Positions 7,075-13,848 of a DNA stretch of 19,172 bases are shown in pieces. How positions within the stretch are numbered: position 1 is the first letter of the stretch; each line of letters starts with the position of its first letter. The DNA comes from an uncultured Alphaproteobacteria bacterium (lineage in GTDB: Bacteria; Pseudomonadota; Alphaproteobacteria; UBA7985; CAJQQZ01): positions 1-19,172 of the forward strand of contig CAJQQJ010000288.1 in the NCBI GenBank assembly GCA_905480445.1, given 5' to 3'. The position numbers were made by a program, and so were the translations under genes. Under the pieces are notes generated by a model. That model made no database searches and had not been told where the DNA came from. It saw nothing but the letters and a program-made list of their open reading frames with translations.

Positions 7075-7671
7075 ATGAAACTCCACATTTTCCCAGAGTC
7101 GCCGAATGCACGTAAAGCAGTCATGATCAATGAAGAACTCGCCTTAGGAGCGGAAGTGGTTGTTGTCGACCTTCCAAACGGCGCTCACAAACAGGCTGAG
7201 TTTCTCGCTCTTAACCCGAATGGCAAAATTCCGACGTTGGAGTTGGATGACTGTTCCTCTCTTTGGGAATCAAATGCTGTGATTAATCGCATGGCAACAG
7301 AGGTTGATACTTCTCTATGGCCAAAATCCAATGCACGTTACGAGATTATGCAGTGGCAATTTTGGGAGACCGCCCATTGGACACCGGCTTGCTCAAAGTT
7401 CATATCAAAGCATATTTTTAACAATGATTCGGTTGATGTTCCAGCGGCAGAAGAAGACTTTAGAAGGTTCGCCGCGGTGTTAGATGGGCATTTGGCCTCT
7501 AGAGAATGGTTGGTAGGGGATAGCATGACGACAGCGGATGCTTCTGTTTCTGCCTATCTTTGTTACCGCCAACCTTGTCACTATCCTATGGAAGGTTTTG
7601 ACGACATCAGTCGGTGGCTAGGTCAGATAGAAAGCCGCCCTTCCTGGAAAGTTGCTAATCTTGTTGGTTAA
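7075..7671 (+). CDS. Glutathione S-transferase family protein
   Basis: A 198-residue cytosolic glutathione transferase. The N-terminal thioredoxin-like domain (about 1-80) has IFPESPNARKAVMINEEL at the catalytic position, LNPNGKIPTLELDD with the cis-proline, and the glutathione gamma-glutamyl contact ESNAVINRMA. The all-helical C-terminal domain includes WLVGDSMTTADASVSAYL, the N-capping and folding motif of the family. The ribosome site AAAGGA is close upstream. It is divergent from the ArsR-SRPBCC pair and shares the palindromic operator region, so it may be a target of that repressor. The substrate is unknown; conjugation of an electrophile is the default expectation, and a maleylpyruvate-type isomerase role cannot be excluded. 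Confidence 0.9.
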   Translation: MKLHIFPESPNARKAVMINEELALGAEVVVVDLPNGAHKQAEFLALNPNGKIPTLELDDCSSLWESNAVINRMATEVDTSLWPKSNARYEIMQWQFWETAHWTPACSKFISKHIFNNDSVDVPAAEEDFRRFAAVLDGHLASREWLVGDSMTTADASVSAYLCYRQPCHYPMEGFDDISRWLGQIESRPSWKVANLVG

Positions 7672-7686
7672 AACTGAAAAAGTGAC

Positions 7687-7739
7687 TGGCCGGTCAAACC
7701 TTTGGTGCTTTATCGAAGTGCCAAAGGCCTAACCGGCCA
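7687..7739. terminator. Long inverted repeat between convergent genes
   Basis: TGGCCGGT (7687-7694) pairs perfectly with ACCGGCCA (7732-7739), and CCTTTGG (7699-7705) pairs with CCAAAGG (7721-7727), separated by small internal loops. The inner stem can extend by wobble pairs. It lies exactly between the convergent glutathione transferase and secreted-protein genes, so a bidirectional terminator is the simplest reading. Neither side has a strong T tract, so termination efficiency is uncertain. Confidence 0.6.
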
Positions 7740-7747
7740 ATTGCTAA

Positions 7748-8227
7748 CTAGAATAAAGCACGGCACTCGGTACCGGGGATGACCCGGTTTGCGACCCAGC
7801 GATAGGCTGCCTCGCCAACCCGTAGAGTGTTACTTAAGCGTAGGCTATCCACTCTGGCGTTACCGAGGCATACCCTGTTGCCACTTGTGTTCAATTCAGT
7901 CACCCTCGCTGTTAGCCTCATGTTTCCTCGGGCGTTGCGTCGGATTTTTCTCACTAATGTGACGTTGGCATTTATGGCGACGTTACATCCACTAAAACTG
8001 ATTGAATCAACAGAGTTAACACGCAGTGTTTTACGCCGGTTCAAACGATGGCTGGCTCCGGCAACATCGCGATTGAGGCTGGCGACGATGATCGCACTGT
8101 AAGCTGCGCCATCCGAGGCAACACGAGCGCAGTTAATAGATTGTGCTTGAGCGGTTGTGGCAGCAACAGCAAGAGTTGAAGCGAGCAAGCCTGAAGCCAA
8201 ATAGCGTTTGATGTTTGTTTTTGTCAT
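7748..8227 (-). CDS. Small arginine-rich secreted protein of unknown function
   Basis: I do not recognise a family. The 159-residue product has a clear Sec signal peptide (basic start MTKTNIKRYL, hydrophobic ASGLLASTLAVAATTAQAQ, likely cleavage after AQA near residue 28). The mature part of about 130 residues has four cysteines (C33, C81, C120, C155), consistent with two disulfides in the periplasm or outside. It has about 19 arginines but only two lysines and few acidic residues, so it is very basic. Alternating hydrophobic and polar residues suggest beta strands. The gene stands alone, with a promoter region holding GAACT repeats upstream and a long inverted repeat downstream. A nucleic-acid, envelope or polyanion-binding role would be a guess. 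Confidence 0.75.
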   Translation of the reverse strand: MTKTNIKRYLASGLLASTLAVAATTAQAQSINCARVASDGAAYSAIIVASLNRDVAGASHRLNRRKTLRVNSVDSISFSGCNVAINANVTLVRKIRRNARGNMRLTARVTELNTSGNRVCLGNARVDSLRLSNTLRVGEAAYRWVANRVIPGTECRALF

Positions 8228-8300
8228 GATGTTTTTCTTTCCATTCTAGTTTCATTAAAGCCCCGTTAGTGGAGCGAGATTGAAGCTATCAAAAAAGAAT

Positions 8301-8322
8301 GAACTAAGACTGAACTGGAACT
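8301..8322. promoter_or_regulatory. Three GAACT direct repeats upstream of secreted-protein gene
   Basis: GAACT occurs at 8301-8305, 8312-8316 and 8318-8322, about 75-95 bases before the start at 8227. The first two are 11 bases apart, one helical turn. Tandem direct repeats of this kind are bound by OmpR-type response regulators; no such regulator is nearby, and chance is possible. Confidence 0.25.
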
Positions 8323-8389
8323 GAAGGCCTTATGAACGATTGCTAAAATTCAAGAGATTCTAGGCGGGTTGTTTCACTGCGAAGGTGGT

Positions 8390-8743
8390 TCAGTTTTTCA
8401 GTTCAACAGGCTGACCATGAGGCGTGGAAAGATAAGCCTTTTCCCATCCTTCTTTTCGCTCTGTGATTTCTGTTGTGGTCAAATGGTCATCGGAGAGCAA
8501 CAACCTTTCGAGAGCAGAAAGTGCCGCTTTGTAGTAGGTCTCTGAATTGTCAGGCGCACCAGCGGCATCTGCATTTCGGAGCTCAGCCCCAAGGGTAGCA
8601 GACCAATCATTAGCTGAAATTTGGGATGAAGAAATCAGGCTTTCAGCCATGGCTAGAACCTGTGCCTGCCAGGCCTCGTCAAAAACGGCATCGCCCTCTT
8701 CGGTGACAAAAGGATGGGGCCGGCAGTCCTCAGGCTGGCTCAA
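8390..8743 (-). CDS. Nitrile hydratase accessory protein
   Basis: A small protein (117 residues) of the nitrile hydratase accessory/activator family, which resembles the N-terminal half of the beta subunit and helps cobalt insertion or maturation of the alpha subunit. The core FDEAWQAQVLAMAESLISSSQISANDWSATLGAEL matches the family's F..PWEAQAFAL...L.....W.EW...L..E pattern, followed by YYKAALSALERLL. The start is TTG at 8741-8743: GGGAG lies seven bases before it, no ATG or GTG exists upstream in frame, and the next ATG would remove the conserved core. It overlaps the beta gene by 14 bp, indicating tight coupling. It is the last gene of the three-gene operon. Confidence 0.85.
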   Translation of the reverse strand: MSQPEDCRPHPFVTEEGDAVFDEAWQAQVLAMAESLISSSQISANDWSATLGAELRNADAAGAPDNSETYYKAALSALERLLLSDDHLTTTEITERKEGWEKAYLSTPHGQPVELKN

Positions 8744-9386
8744 GGTATGACTCCCAAAGATCTAAATAGATGACATCATCTGCGTTTTCACAGTCCAACC
8801 ACAAATCGCCAGCCTTGAAGGCAACGGAGTAGAGGTGTTGGCCCTCTTCAATCCCATGTGCGTTGAGGTCAGGAAAACTATGGGAGCCATGATGGGTGGT
8901 TACAGTGCCAGCTTTGCCTCGTACATAGGCGGGCAATCTGGTGTGATGGGATGAGGCTGTCACAGCGGCGACAATAGAGTCGCCAACTGTGAACTTTGGG
9001 GCTTTTGTGGTAGCGACCTCAAAGTTTGTGTCGCGTTTTCTATCTTTGGCAACGGCTTCGTCAACGCTGATGGGCGACGGTGCCTTGAAGGCTTCAGATT
9101 GACATTTCCCAGAGATCGCTTCCTCCAGTGTAAAGACACCTGAGTCAACGTAGGCCGCTAGTTCCGTCTGTGCCCAAGAATCAAAGTAAGGGCGGGTCAA
9201 GTAGTCAACCGGATCTATCGCTTCGCGAACATGGCGCCACCAATCGATAGTCCAATCAGATGAGCCGCTGCATGAGGATATTCCCCACATCCGGCCCTCC
9301 CATTCATGCTTAAAAGGAACCTCTGGCTCATCAACATCAATTGCGCCGTAGCCTTGTTTTCCACCGAGATCATGCACTGAATCCAT
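8730..9386 (-). CDS. nthB: Nitrile hydratase beta subunit
   Basis: Beta subunit of the alpha/beta nitrile hydratase, which hydrates nitriles to amides. The 218-residue sequence begins MDSVHDLGGKQGYG, matching the family's MDG.HDLGG..GFG, and has W-R-H-V-R-E-AIDPVDYLTRPYFDSW in the helical half. The C-terminal beta-barrel region carries HTRLPAYVRGKAGTV, HGSHSFPDLNAHG and DLWESYLEPA. Arginines near 51-54 and 150-156 are positioned like those that contact the oxidised alpha-subunit cysteines. Its ATG overlaps the alpha stop codon by one base (TAATG), a typical coupled arrangement. It is cytosolic. No missing motifs were seen. Confidence 0.95.
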   Translation of the reverse strand: MDSVHDLGGKQGYGAIDVDEPEVPFKHEWEGRMWGISSCSGSSDWTIDWWRHVREAIDPVDYLTRPYFDSWAQTELAAYVDSGVFTLEEAISGKCQSEAFKAPSPISVDEAVAKDRKRDTNFEVATTKAPKFTVGDSIVAAVTASSHHTRLPAYVRGKAGTVTTHHGSHSFPDLNAHGIEEGQHLYSVAFKAGDLWLDCENADDVIYLDLWESYLEPA

Positions 9387-10033
9387 TAGGATGTTCCCTT
9401 GCTAGGGCTGAGATCTCTGTCTGTGCCGATCATAGAATTACGAGTCACGAGATCGGCCAGCTGCTCTTCGTTCCAGCCTTCAGTTCCTGAGGGTCGCTCA
9501 GGGAGAACCAAATATCTTAGCTCAGCTGTGCTGTCCCAAACATGGACTTTTACTTCGTCAGCCAAAGTAACGCCGAACTCTGCGAGCACACTGCGTGGCT
9601 CTCTGACTGCTCGTGATCTGTAGGCCGCCGTTTTGTACCAATTGGGGGCAACGCCCAAAACCGAAAATGGATAACAAGAGCACAAAGTGCAGACGACTAA
9701 GTTATGAACAGTGGTGCTGTTCTCGACGGTTTTTAGATGCGCCGTTGCATGACCATGATAGTCTAATTCTTTGATTGCAGACGTGGCATTATCGAGTAGA
9801 CGTTGCTTGAACGCCGGATCTGTCCAAGCTTTGGCGATGATCTGTGCGCCGCGCTTCGGCCCAATTTCCTCGGAATAAGCTTCAACCCATGCGTCGATGG
9901 TCTCCGAGTTGACGAGGCCCTTTTCAACCAGCAAGGATTCAAGGGCTTTCACCCTGAGTGCTGAATCGGAGGGCAGGTGGCTGTGTAGGGCCTGGTGGAC
10001 CTCTGCGATATTCTTGGTGTCAAAAGTTGCCAT
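9386..10033 (-). CDS. nthA: Nitrile hydratase alpha subunit, cobalt type
   Basis: Metal-bearing alpha subunit of nitrile hydratase (215 residues). The metal claw is V-C115-T-L-C118-S-C120, followed by YPFSVLGVAPNWYK; threonine in the second position of the claw is the hallmark of the cobalt-dependent class, while iron enzymes have serine. Other family segments are EEIGPKRGAQIIAKAWTDPAFKQRLL, YRSRAVREPRSVLAEFG, and VWDSTAELRYLVLPERPSGTEGW near the C-terminus. It is the first gene of the alpha-beta-accessory operon and divergent (77-bp gap) from the threonine aldolase gene. No amidase gene or cobalt transporter is adjacent, so the amide product must be processed by a gene elsewhere or excreted. 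Confidence 0.95.
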   Translation of the reverse strand: MATFDTKNIAEVHQALHSHLPSDSALRVKALESLLVEKGLVNSETIDAWVEAYSEEIGPKRGAQIIAKAWTDPAFKQRLLDNATSAIKELDYHGHATAHLKTVENSTTVHNLVVCTLCSCYPFSVLGVAPNWYKTAAYRSRAVREPRSVLAEFGVTLADEVKVHVWDSTAELRYLVLPERPSGTEGWNEEQLADLVTRNSMIGTDRDLSPSKGTS

Positions 10034-10110
10034 GGCTCTGGTCCCAGTTTAGGAGTGGCTTTCAAAGATCAGTATGACAGTTTTAGAGCCAAGCGCCAAG
10101 GATAGTTGCT

Positions 10111-11139
10111 ATGATAAAATACAGCTTCACAGATGACTATAGCGAAGGCTGTCACCCTCGAATTCTACAAGCGTTGAGCCAAACCAATCTGGAACAGCAG
10201 ATGGCCTACGGTGACGATAGCTACTCCGTCGAGGCGAAAGATCTTGTTCGGGGTCTTGTTGGTAACAGTCAAGCAGCAGTGCATCTGGTGGCTGGCGGAA
10301 CTTTGGCAAACTTGATCACCATTTCTCGTGCTTTGAGGCCCCATGACGCAGTGATATCCGCAGAGACTGGGCACATTGAGATCCGCGAAACTGGTGCGAT
10401 AGAAGCTGTCGGCCATAAGATTCTCACTGTGCCGACCGAAGACGGTAAGTTGACGTCAGGTCTTATCCAGACAGTGTTGAGCAAAAACGCTCATTTCCCC
10501 CATATGGCGCGGCCAAAAATGGTCTACATTTCTAATGCCACCGAGCTGGGCACGCTTTACACAAAGCGAGAACTGACCGCGATCTCAGTGTTCTGCCGCG
10601 AAAATGGCCTGTTACTCTTTATGGATGGTGCACGACTGGGGGCGGCATTATCGGCAGCAGGCAATGATTTGAACCTTAAGGACATCTATGAACTGACCGA
10701 TGTTTTCTGGATTGGCGGCACCAAGGCGGGTGCCTTGATCGGCGAAGCTCTGGTCATTCGCAACAAAGATATCGCCGAAGACTTTGCCTTCTGTATTAAG
10801 CAACGCGGAGCTTTATTAGCGAAGGGTCGGCTTTTAGGCATTCAGTTTAGGGAACTGTTTAGAGATGGCTTGTACTTCGATCTGACGAAACGAGCCAACG
10901 GATTGGCGGCAAAGATCTCTGAGGCTATCTTGGCCGGTGGTCACAAGTTGGCGGCAAAGACGGAAACCAACCAAGTCTTTCCGATCCTGCCTAATGAACT
11001 CATTGAGCAGTTGGGCGATAACTTTCTTTTCTATAATTGGGGTAGTGTCGACGACGGTCATTCAACGCTTCGTCTTGTCACCTCTTGGGCGACAGACGAG
11101 GAACAGATTGAGTCCTTCATCCAAGCCTTAAACAACTAA
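10111..11139 (+). CDS. Threonine aldolase family (beta-eliminating lyase), PLP enzyme
   Basis: PLP-dependent fold-type I lyase that cleaves L-threonine or other beta-hydroxy amino acids to glycine and an aldehyde. The 342-residue protein shows FTDDYSEGCHPRILQAL at the start, AYGDDSYSVEAKDLV, the PLP-binding loop HLVAGGTLANLITI, AETGHIEIRETGAIE, LFMDGARLGAAL with D172 and R175, and the Schiff-base lysine K205 in WIGGTKAGALIGEAL. ATG at 10111 is preceded by AAGGA with an 8-base gap. The ABC six-TM gene follows after 22 bp, probably in the same transcript. It is divergent from nitrile hydratase. Stereospecificity is not decidable; a related aldolase or tyrosine-phenol-lyase-like activity is less likely. 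Confidence 0.9.
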   Translation: MIKYSFTDDYSEGCHPRILQALSQTNLEQQMAYGDDSYSVEAKDLVRGLVGNSQAAVHLVAGGTLANLITISRALRPHDAVISAETGHIEIRETGAIEAVGHKILTVPTEDGKLTSGLIQTVLSKNAHFPHMARPKMVYISNATELGTLYTKRELTAISVFCRENGLLLFMDGARLGAALSAAGNDLNLKDIYELTDVFWIGGTKAGALIGEALVIRNKDIAEDFAFCIKQRGALLAKGRLLGIQFRELFRDGLYFDLTKRANGLAAKISEAILAGGHKLAAKTETNQVFPILPNELIEQLGDNFLFYNWGSVDDGHSTLRLVTSWATDEEQIESFIQALNN

Positions 11140-11161
11140 AGTCGGTAGGTAACTAGATTTT

Positions 11162-12013
11162 ATGTTAACAGAGAAGCGTTTAACGATCCCCACGTTGCTG
11201 AGAACGTTTTGGCGAAAGATCGGGGTTACCTGGTTTTTAACCTTGATCGAAACGGCGTTGCTCGCACTCATTCCGCTTTTCATAGGCTTTGCGATTGACG
11301 GGTTGTTGCGTTCGGAAACAGACGAATTGCTCAATCTAGGCTCAGTTTTAATCGCCTTGGTTATTTTTTCAGTCATCCGTCGGGTCTATGACACCCGAGT
11401 GTACGGCACCATTCGTGTAGAACTGGGCCAAGAATTAACAGCTAGATCGAGTGAGCTCCCAGTTTCTAAGCTTAATGCAAGGCTGAACATGGGGCGGGAG
11501 TTAGCCAATTTCTTGGAGGAAGAGGTGCCCCAAGTGATGACCTCGGTCGTGCAGTTGGTAATCTCTCTTCTCGTACTTTATTCTTTTCACCCAACACTCT
11601 CATTCTTAGCTCTCGGCGCGGCTGTTTCTATGATCTTGATTTATGCAGTGTTTCATCGCCGATTTTACAAACTCAATGCTGACATCAACAAACAAACTGA
11701 GAAACAAGTCGGCATTCTCACAGCAAGAAAACCTCGAGGCATTTTTGCTCATTTGACCCGCCTGAGGCGCATCGAAGTCAAACTTTCGGACACTGAATCT
11801 CTGGTCTACGGGTTGATTTACGTCCTACTGCTTGGTTTCGTCGTTTTTAACCTTTGGTTTGCTTCAACAGCTATCGAGAACACAGCGGGCACAATCTTTT
11901 CGATCGTCAGCTATTCCTGGGAGTTTGTGCAAACGGCTGTGGTTTTGCCAATAACGTTACAGGGCTGGTCCCGTCTGTCTGAGATCACCCAACGAATCAA
12001 CAGCGCAGAATAA
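11162..12013 (+). CDS. Stand-alone ABC transporter six-TM domain protein
   Basis: A 283-residue inner-membrane protein corresponding to only the six-helix transmembrane domain of an ABC exporter. Hydrophobic segments lie near residues 22-45, 57-75, 131-150, 152-172, 215-236 and 245-265, with the cytoplasmic coupling region (VYGTIRVELGQELTARSSELPVSKLNARLNMGRELANFLEEEVP) between helices 2 and 3. No Walker A, ABC signature or Walker B follows, and the gene ends cleanly at 12013 before a terminator, so it is not simply truncated here. It resembles the ABC_membrane_3 type family. It may pair with an ATPase encoded elsewhere or act without one. It lies 22 bp after the threonine aldolase gene. No substrate can be named. 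Confidence 0.8.
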   Translation: MLTEKRLTIPTLLRTFWRKIGVTWFLTLIETALLALIPLFIGFAIDGLLRSETDELLNLGSVLIALVIFSVIRRVYDTRVYGTIRVELGQELTARSSELPVSKLNARLNMGRELANFLEEEVPQVMTSVVQLVISLLVLYSFHPTLSFLALGAAVSMILIYAVFHRRFYKLNADINKQTEKQVGILTARKPRGIFAHLTRLRRIEVKLSDTESLVYGLIYVLLLGFVVFNLWFASTAIENTAGTIFSIVSYSWEFVQTAVVLPITLQGWSRLSEITQRINSAE

Positions 12014-12035
12014 AGCAATGCTCTAGTGATCAATA

Positions 12036-12260
12036 GAAAAGCCCCGCTCCTCGAACCTCTGTTCGGACGGGGCCTTAAGTGACTTGATAAAAGCCTGTTT
12101 CAGCGACCTGTTTACTACAGGTGTATAGGTTTCGGTATAACCGAATATAAGCTAACTAACTTTGTGGGAGATCAGAAAGAAAGGCTAGTTAGCAAACATT
12201 TCAATCTGTCCCGTTCCCAGAGGAGGGAACTTACTCCTATTGAGGCGGCTCCATAAAAAA
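12036..12260 (-). ncRNA. Putative structured RNA with five stem-loops
   Basis: No reading frame of useful size fills this part of the 457-bp gap. Besides the terminator at 12041-12073 it holds stem-loops at 12106-12122 (6 bp), 12131-12145 (5 bp), 12151-12193 (8 perfect pairs) and 12213-12230 (6 bp, GTTCCC/GGGAAC). In the minus-strand RNA the 12151-12193 stem can extend to 10 bp through a G-U pair that would be an A-C mismatch in plus-strand RNA, and the T tract is better on the minus strand. The minus-strand loop of the last hairpin exposes CCUCCU-like sequence, which could pair with a ribosome binding site. It does not match RNase P, tmRNA, 6S or SRP RNA. Plus-strand leader function is an alternative. 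Confidence 0.35.
12041..12073 (-). terminator. Strong hairpin terminator
   Basis: GCCCCG (12041-12046) pairs with CGGGGC (12068-12073), and CGAAC (12052-12056) with GTTCG (12061-12065) around a CTCT loop. On the minus strand the stem is followed by TTTTC, a fair T tract; on the plus strand it is followed by CTTAAG. It lies 27 bp after the ABC six-TM stop, so it probably ends that operon and may also end a minus-strand RNA from 12074-12260. Confidence 0.65.
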
Positions 12261-12288
12261 GTCCTCTACTCATTTAATTGCTTAAAGA

Positions 12289-12338
12289 AACGACCTACTT
12301 TGGAAACGATTGATGAAAGTCCAACGAATGTAGTCGTT
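12289..12338. other. Long imperfect stem-loop upstream of ddaH
   Basis: AACGAC (12289-12294) pairs with GTCGTT (12333-12338), TAC with GTA after a bulged C, and inner TTGGA (12300-12304) pairs with TCCAA (12320-12324). That is 14 pairs in 50 bases. It lies 130-180 bases before the dimethylargininase start. The rest of 12340-12470 holds only short possible hairpins (12355-12371, 12423-12441) and no recognisable gene. Confidence 0.35.
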
Positions 12339-12470
12339 CTCTATGACTTTAATGTGCGCCGTAATGACGCAGTCCTCAAGTTCGAAAAAGGAAAAAGACT
12401 GTTTCCATAATCGATAGGAATTGCGATTTGTCATTTCGCATCACGAAAAACTCAGATTAGAGAGATAAGC

Positions 12471-13262
12471 ATGAACGCCAAATCTTATACCTTTAGCCAC
12501 GCACTTTGCAGGACGCCGAGCCGTTCAATCATTGATGGACTAAGGGCTGTTGATGTTGGTACGCCGAGTTTGGATTTGTTTCAACAACATCACACTGACT
12601 ATGTTGCTGCTTTAAGATCCACTGGCGCGGACGTCACAGTGTTGGATGCTATAGAGGGCTTCCCTGATTCAGTTTTTATTGAGGACGCCGCCCTTTGCTT
12701 CCAAGAAGGGGCGGTGATCATGCGTCCAGGGGCACCAACGCGGTTGGGTGAAGCCGCTGCTTTGGCACCAACTCTGCGGGATTTCTATGAAGAGATCGTG
12801 ACAATTGAGGCCCCCGGTTTCATTGAAGGCGGGGATATCTTAACCACTGAGCGAGAAATCTTGGTTGGAACTTCCGCCAGAACTGATGACGCGGGCGTTG
12901 AGGAATTACGTAGATTGGTTGACCGCTGGGGCTATAAAGTGCGTGTTGTCAACACGCCGCCCGGTGTCTTGCATTTCAAGACTGATTGCTCGCTCCTAGA
13001 TGAGGAAACCATCCTTTCGACGAAACGTTTGTCAGCATCGGGTTGCTTTGAAGACTACAAAGTTATCCATACAGCTGAAGATGAAGAGGCTTGCGCGAAC
13101 CTTATCAGGTTCAACAGCCTGATTGTAATGCCAGCCGGCTTTCCCAAAACCGCTGAGAAACTGGTTGGCGCCGGTTACAACGTGAAGGAAATCGGCAACA
13201 CAGAAGCGGCTAAACTGGACGGCGGCATGTCTTGTCTGTCTCTTAGGTTCTCACCGAAGTAA
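12471..13262 (+). CDS. ddaH: Dimethylarginine dimethylaminohydrolase (DDAH)
   Basis: Hydrolyses asymmetric or monomethyl arginine to citrulline and methylamines; a guanidino-modifying (amidinotransferase-superfamily) enzyme. The 263-residue length is normal. FPDSVFIEDAALCF forms the substrate and loop region. The catalytic triad is visible as E119 in FIEGGDILTT, H168 in GVLHFKTDCS, and nucleophile C255 in LDGGMSCLSLRF. GAGAG precedes the ATG. It stands alone on the plus strand after a long structured gap and ends 5 bp before the convergent secreted-protein gene. It would let the cell use methylated arginines released from proteins as a nitrogen source. Related arginine deiminases have a different length and motif set, so the DDAH call is firm. 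Confidence 0.93.
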   Translation: MNAKSYTFSHALCRTPSRSIIDGLRAVDVGTPSLDLFQQHHTDYVAALRSTGADVTVLDAIEGFPDSVFIEDAALCFQEGAVIMRPGAPTRLGEAAALAPTLRDFYEEIVTIEAPGFIEGGDILTTEREILVGTSARTDDAGVEELRRLVDRWGYKVRVVNTPPGVLHFKTDCSLLDEETILSTKRLSASGCFEDYKVIHTAEDEEACANLIRFNSLIVMPAGFPKTAEKLVGAGYNVKEIGNTEAAKLDGGMSCLSLRFSPK

Positions 13263-13267
13263 GAGAC

Positions 13268-13810
13268 CTAGCGGTCGAAGATTGCCTTGATAGTTTGTAG
13301 TTTGGCCAAAGCTTCAGCGGCTGAGATTTGAGCGTAGGTTTTCTGGGGCCGATAGTGAGAATTGAAAATGCAGTTGAGAGGCTTGGAATAAACTGGCTTT
13401 ATTTCTTCCGCGACAATCCGATAGTTTTCATAAGTCAGATAGCGGCTTTGCAAAATGATGCCAACTGCTGGCCCCGCCATCATACACTGTGTTTTGTTCT
13501 GGAATGCCTCTATGCCACCGCTTTGGCTATCATAAGAAAAATCCCGTCGTTGGTAATCCAGTGCTGCCAAAAAGTCGTGGGGAACATCAATCTTTTTGCC
13601 ATTAAGCTGCAAGACGTAGAGGTCGTCGACAGAAGAAGAATTGGGATCAACGTCATTGCCCCAAAGGGAAATATGATCCGTGGCTTTACCGTCCTTCAGA
13701 TAAACAGCATTCAGCAGCAGTTTCATTTCGGCCTGGACTTGAGCTTGACCCGAAAGGATAATTAGGCAGCCGATGGCGAGTGCGGCTGTCATTAATTGTC
13801 TAAGTGGCAT
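13268..13810 (-). CDS. Secreted protein of unknown function
   Basis: I do not recognise this family. The 180-residue product has a Sec signal peptide (MPLRQLMTAALAIGCLIILSGQAQVQA, likely cleavage near residue 27). The mature part of about 153 residues contains two cysteines (C109, C147) that could form a disulfide. It has several aromatic-rich segments (LDYQRRDFSYDSQSGGIEAF, SRYLTYENYRIVAEEI) and a C-terminal helix AAEALAKLQTIKAIF. AAGGAG lies seven bases upstream of the ATG, so the start is secure. It is convergent with ddaH (5-bp gap) and upstream on its strand is the YhhN gene 38 bp away, so the two may share a transcript. C15 in the signal is not placed like a lipobox. Confidence 0.75.
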   Translation of the reverse strand: MPLRQLMTAALAIGCLIILSGQAQVQAEMKLLLNAVYLKDGKATDHISLWGNDVDPNSSSVDDLYVLQLNGKKIDVPHDFLAALDYQRRDFSYDSQSGGIEAFQNKTQCMMAGPAVGIILQSRYLTYENYRIVAEEIKPVYSKPLNCIFNSHYRPQKTYAQISAAEALAKLQTIKAIFDR

Positions 13811-13848
13811 TGTTCGTCTCCTTGTAATAGGAAGCTAGCTCAAGTTTG

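Noticed and set aside
10034..10090. GGCTCT/AGAGCC inverted arms between nitrile hydratase and threonine aldolase genes
   Set aside because: Arms of six bases separated by 45 bases are expected by chance and give no convincing hairpin or operator.
10903..10960. 13-bp direct repeat TTGGCGGCAAAGA, 45 bases apart
   Set aside because: It lies in frame inside the threonine aldolase gene and encodes LAAK twice; probably coincidental codon similarity.
12175..12277. Possible 33-codon frame on the minus strand inside the intergenic region
   Set aside because: It lacks a ribosome binding site and overlaps strong stem-loops; no support for translation.
12014..12470. RNase P RNA, tmRNA, 6S RNA or SRP RNA
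   Set aside because: None of their conserved core sequences could be found on either strand.
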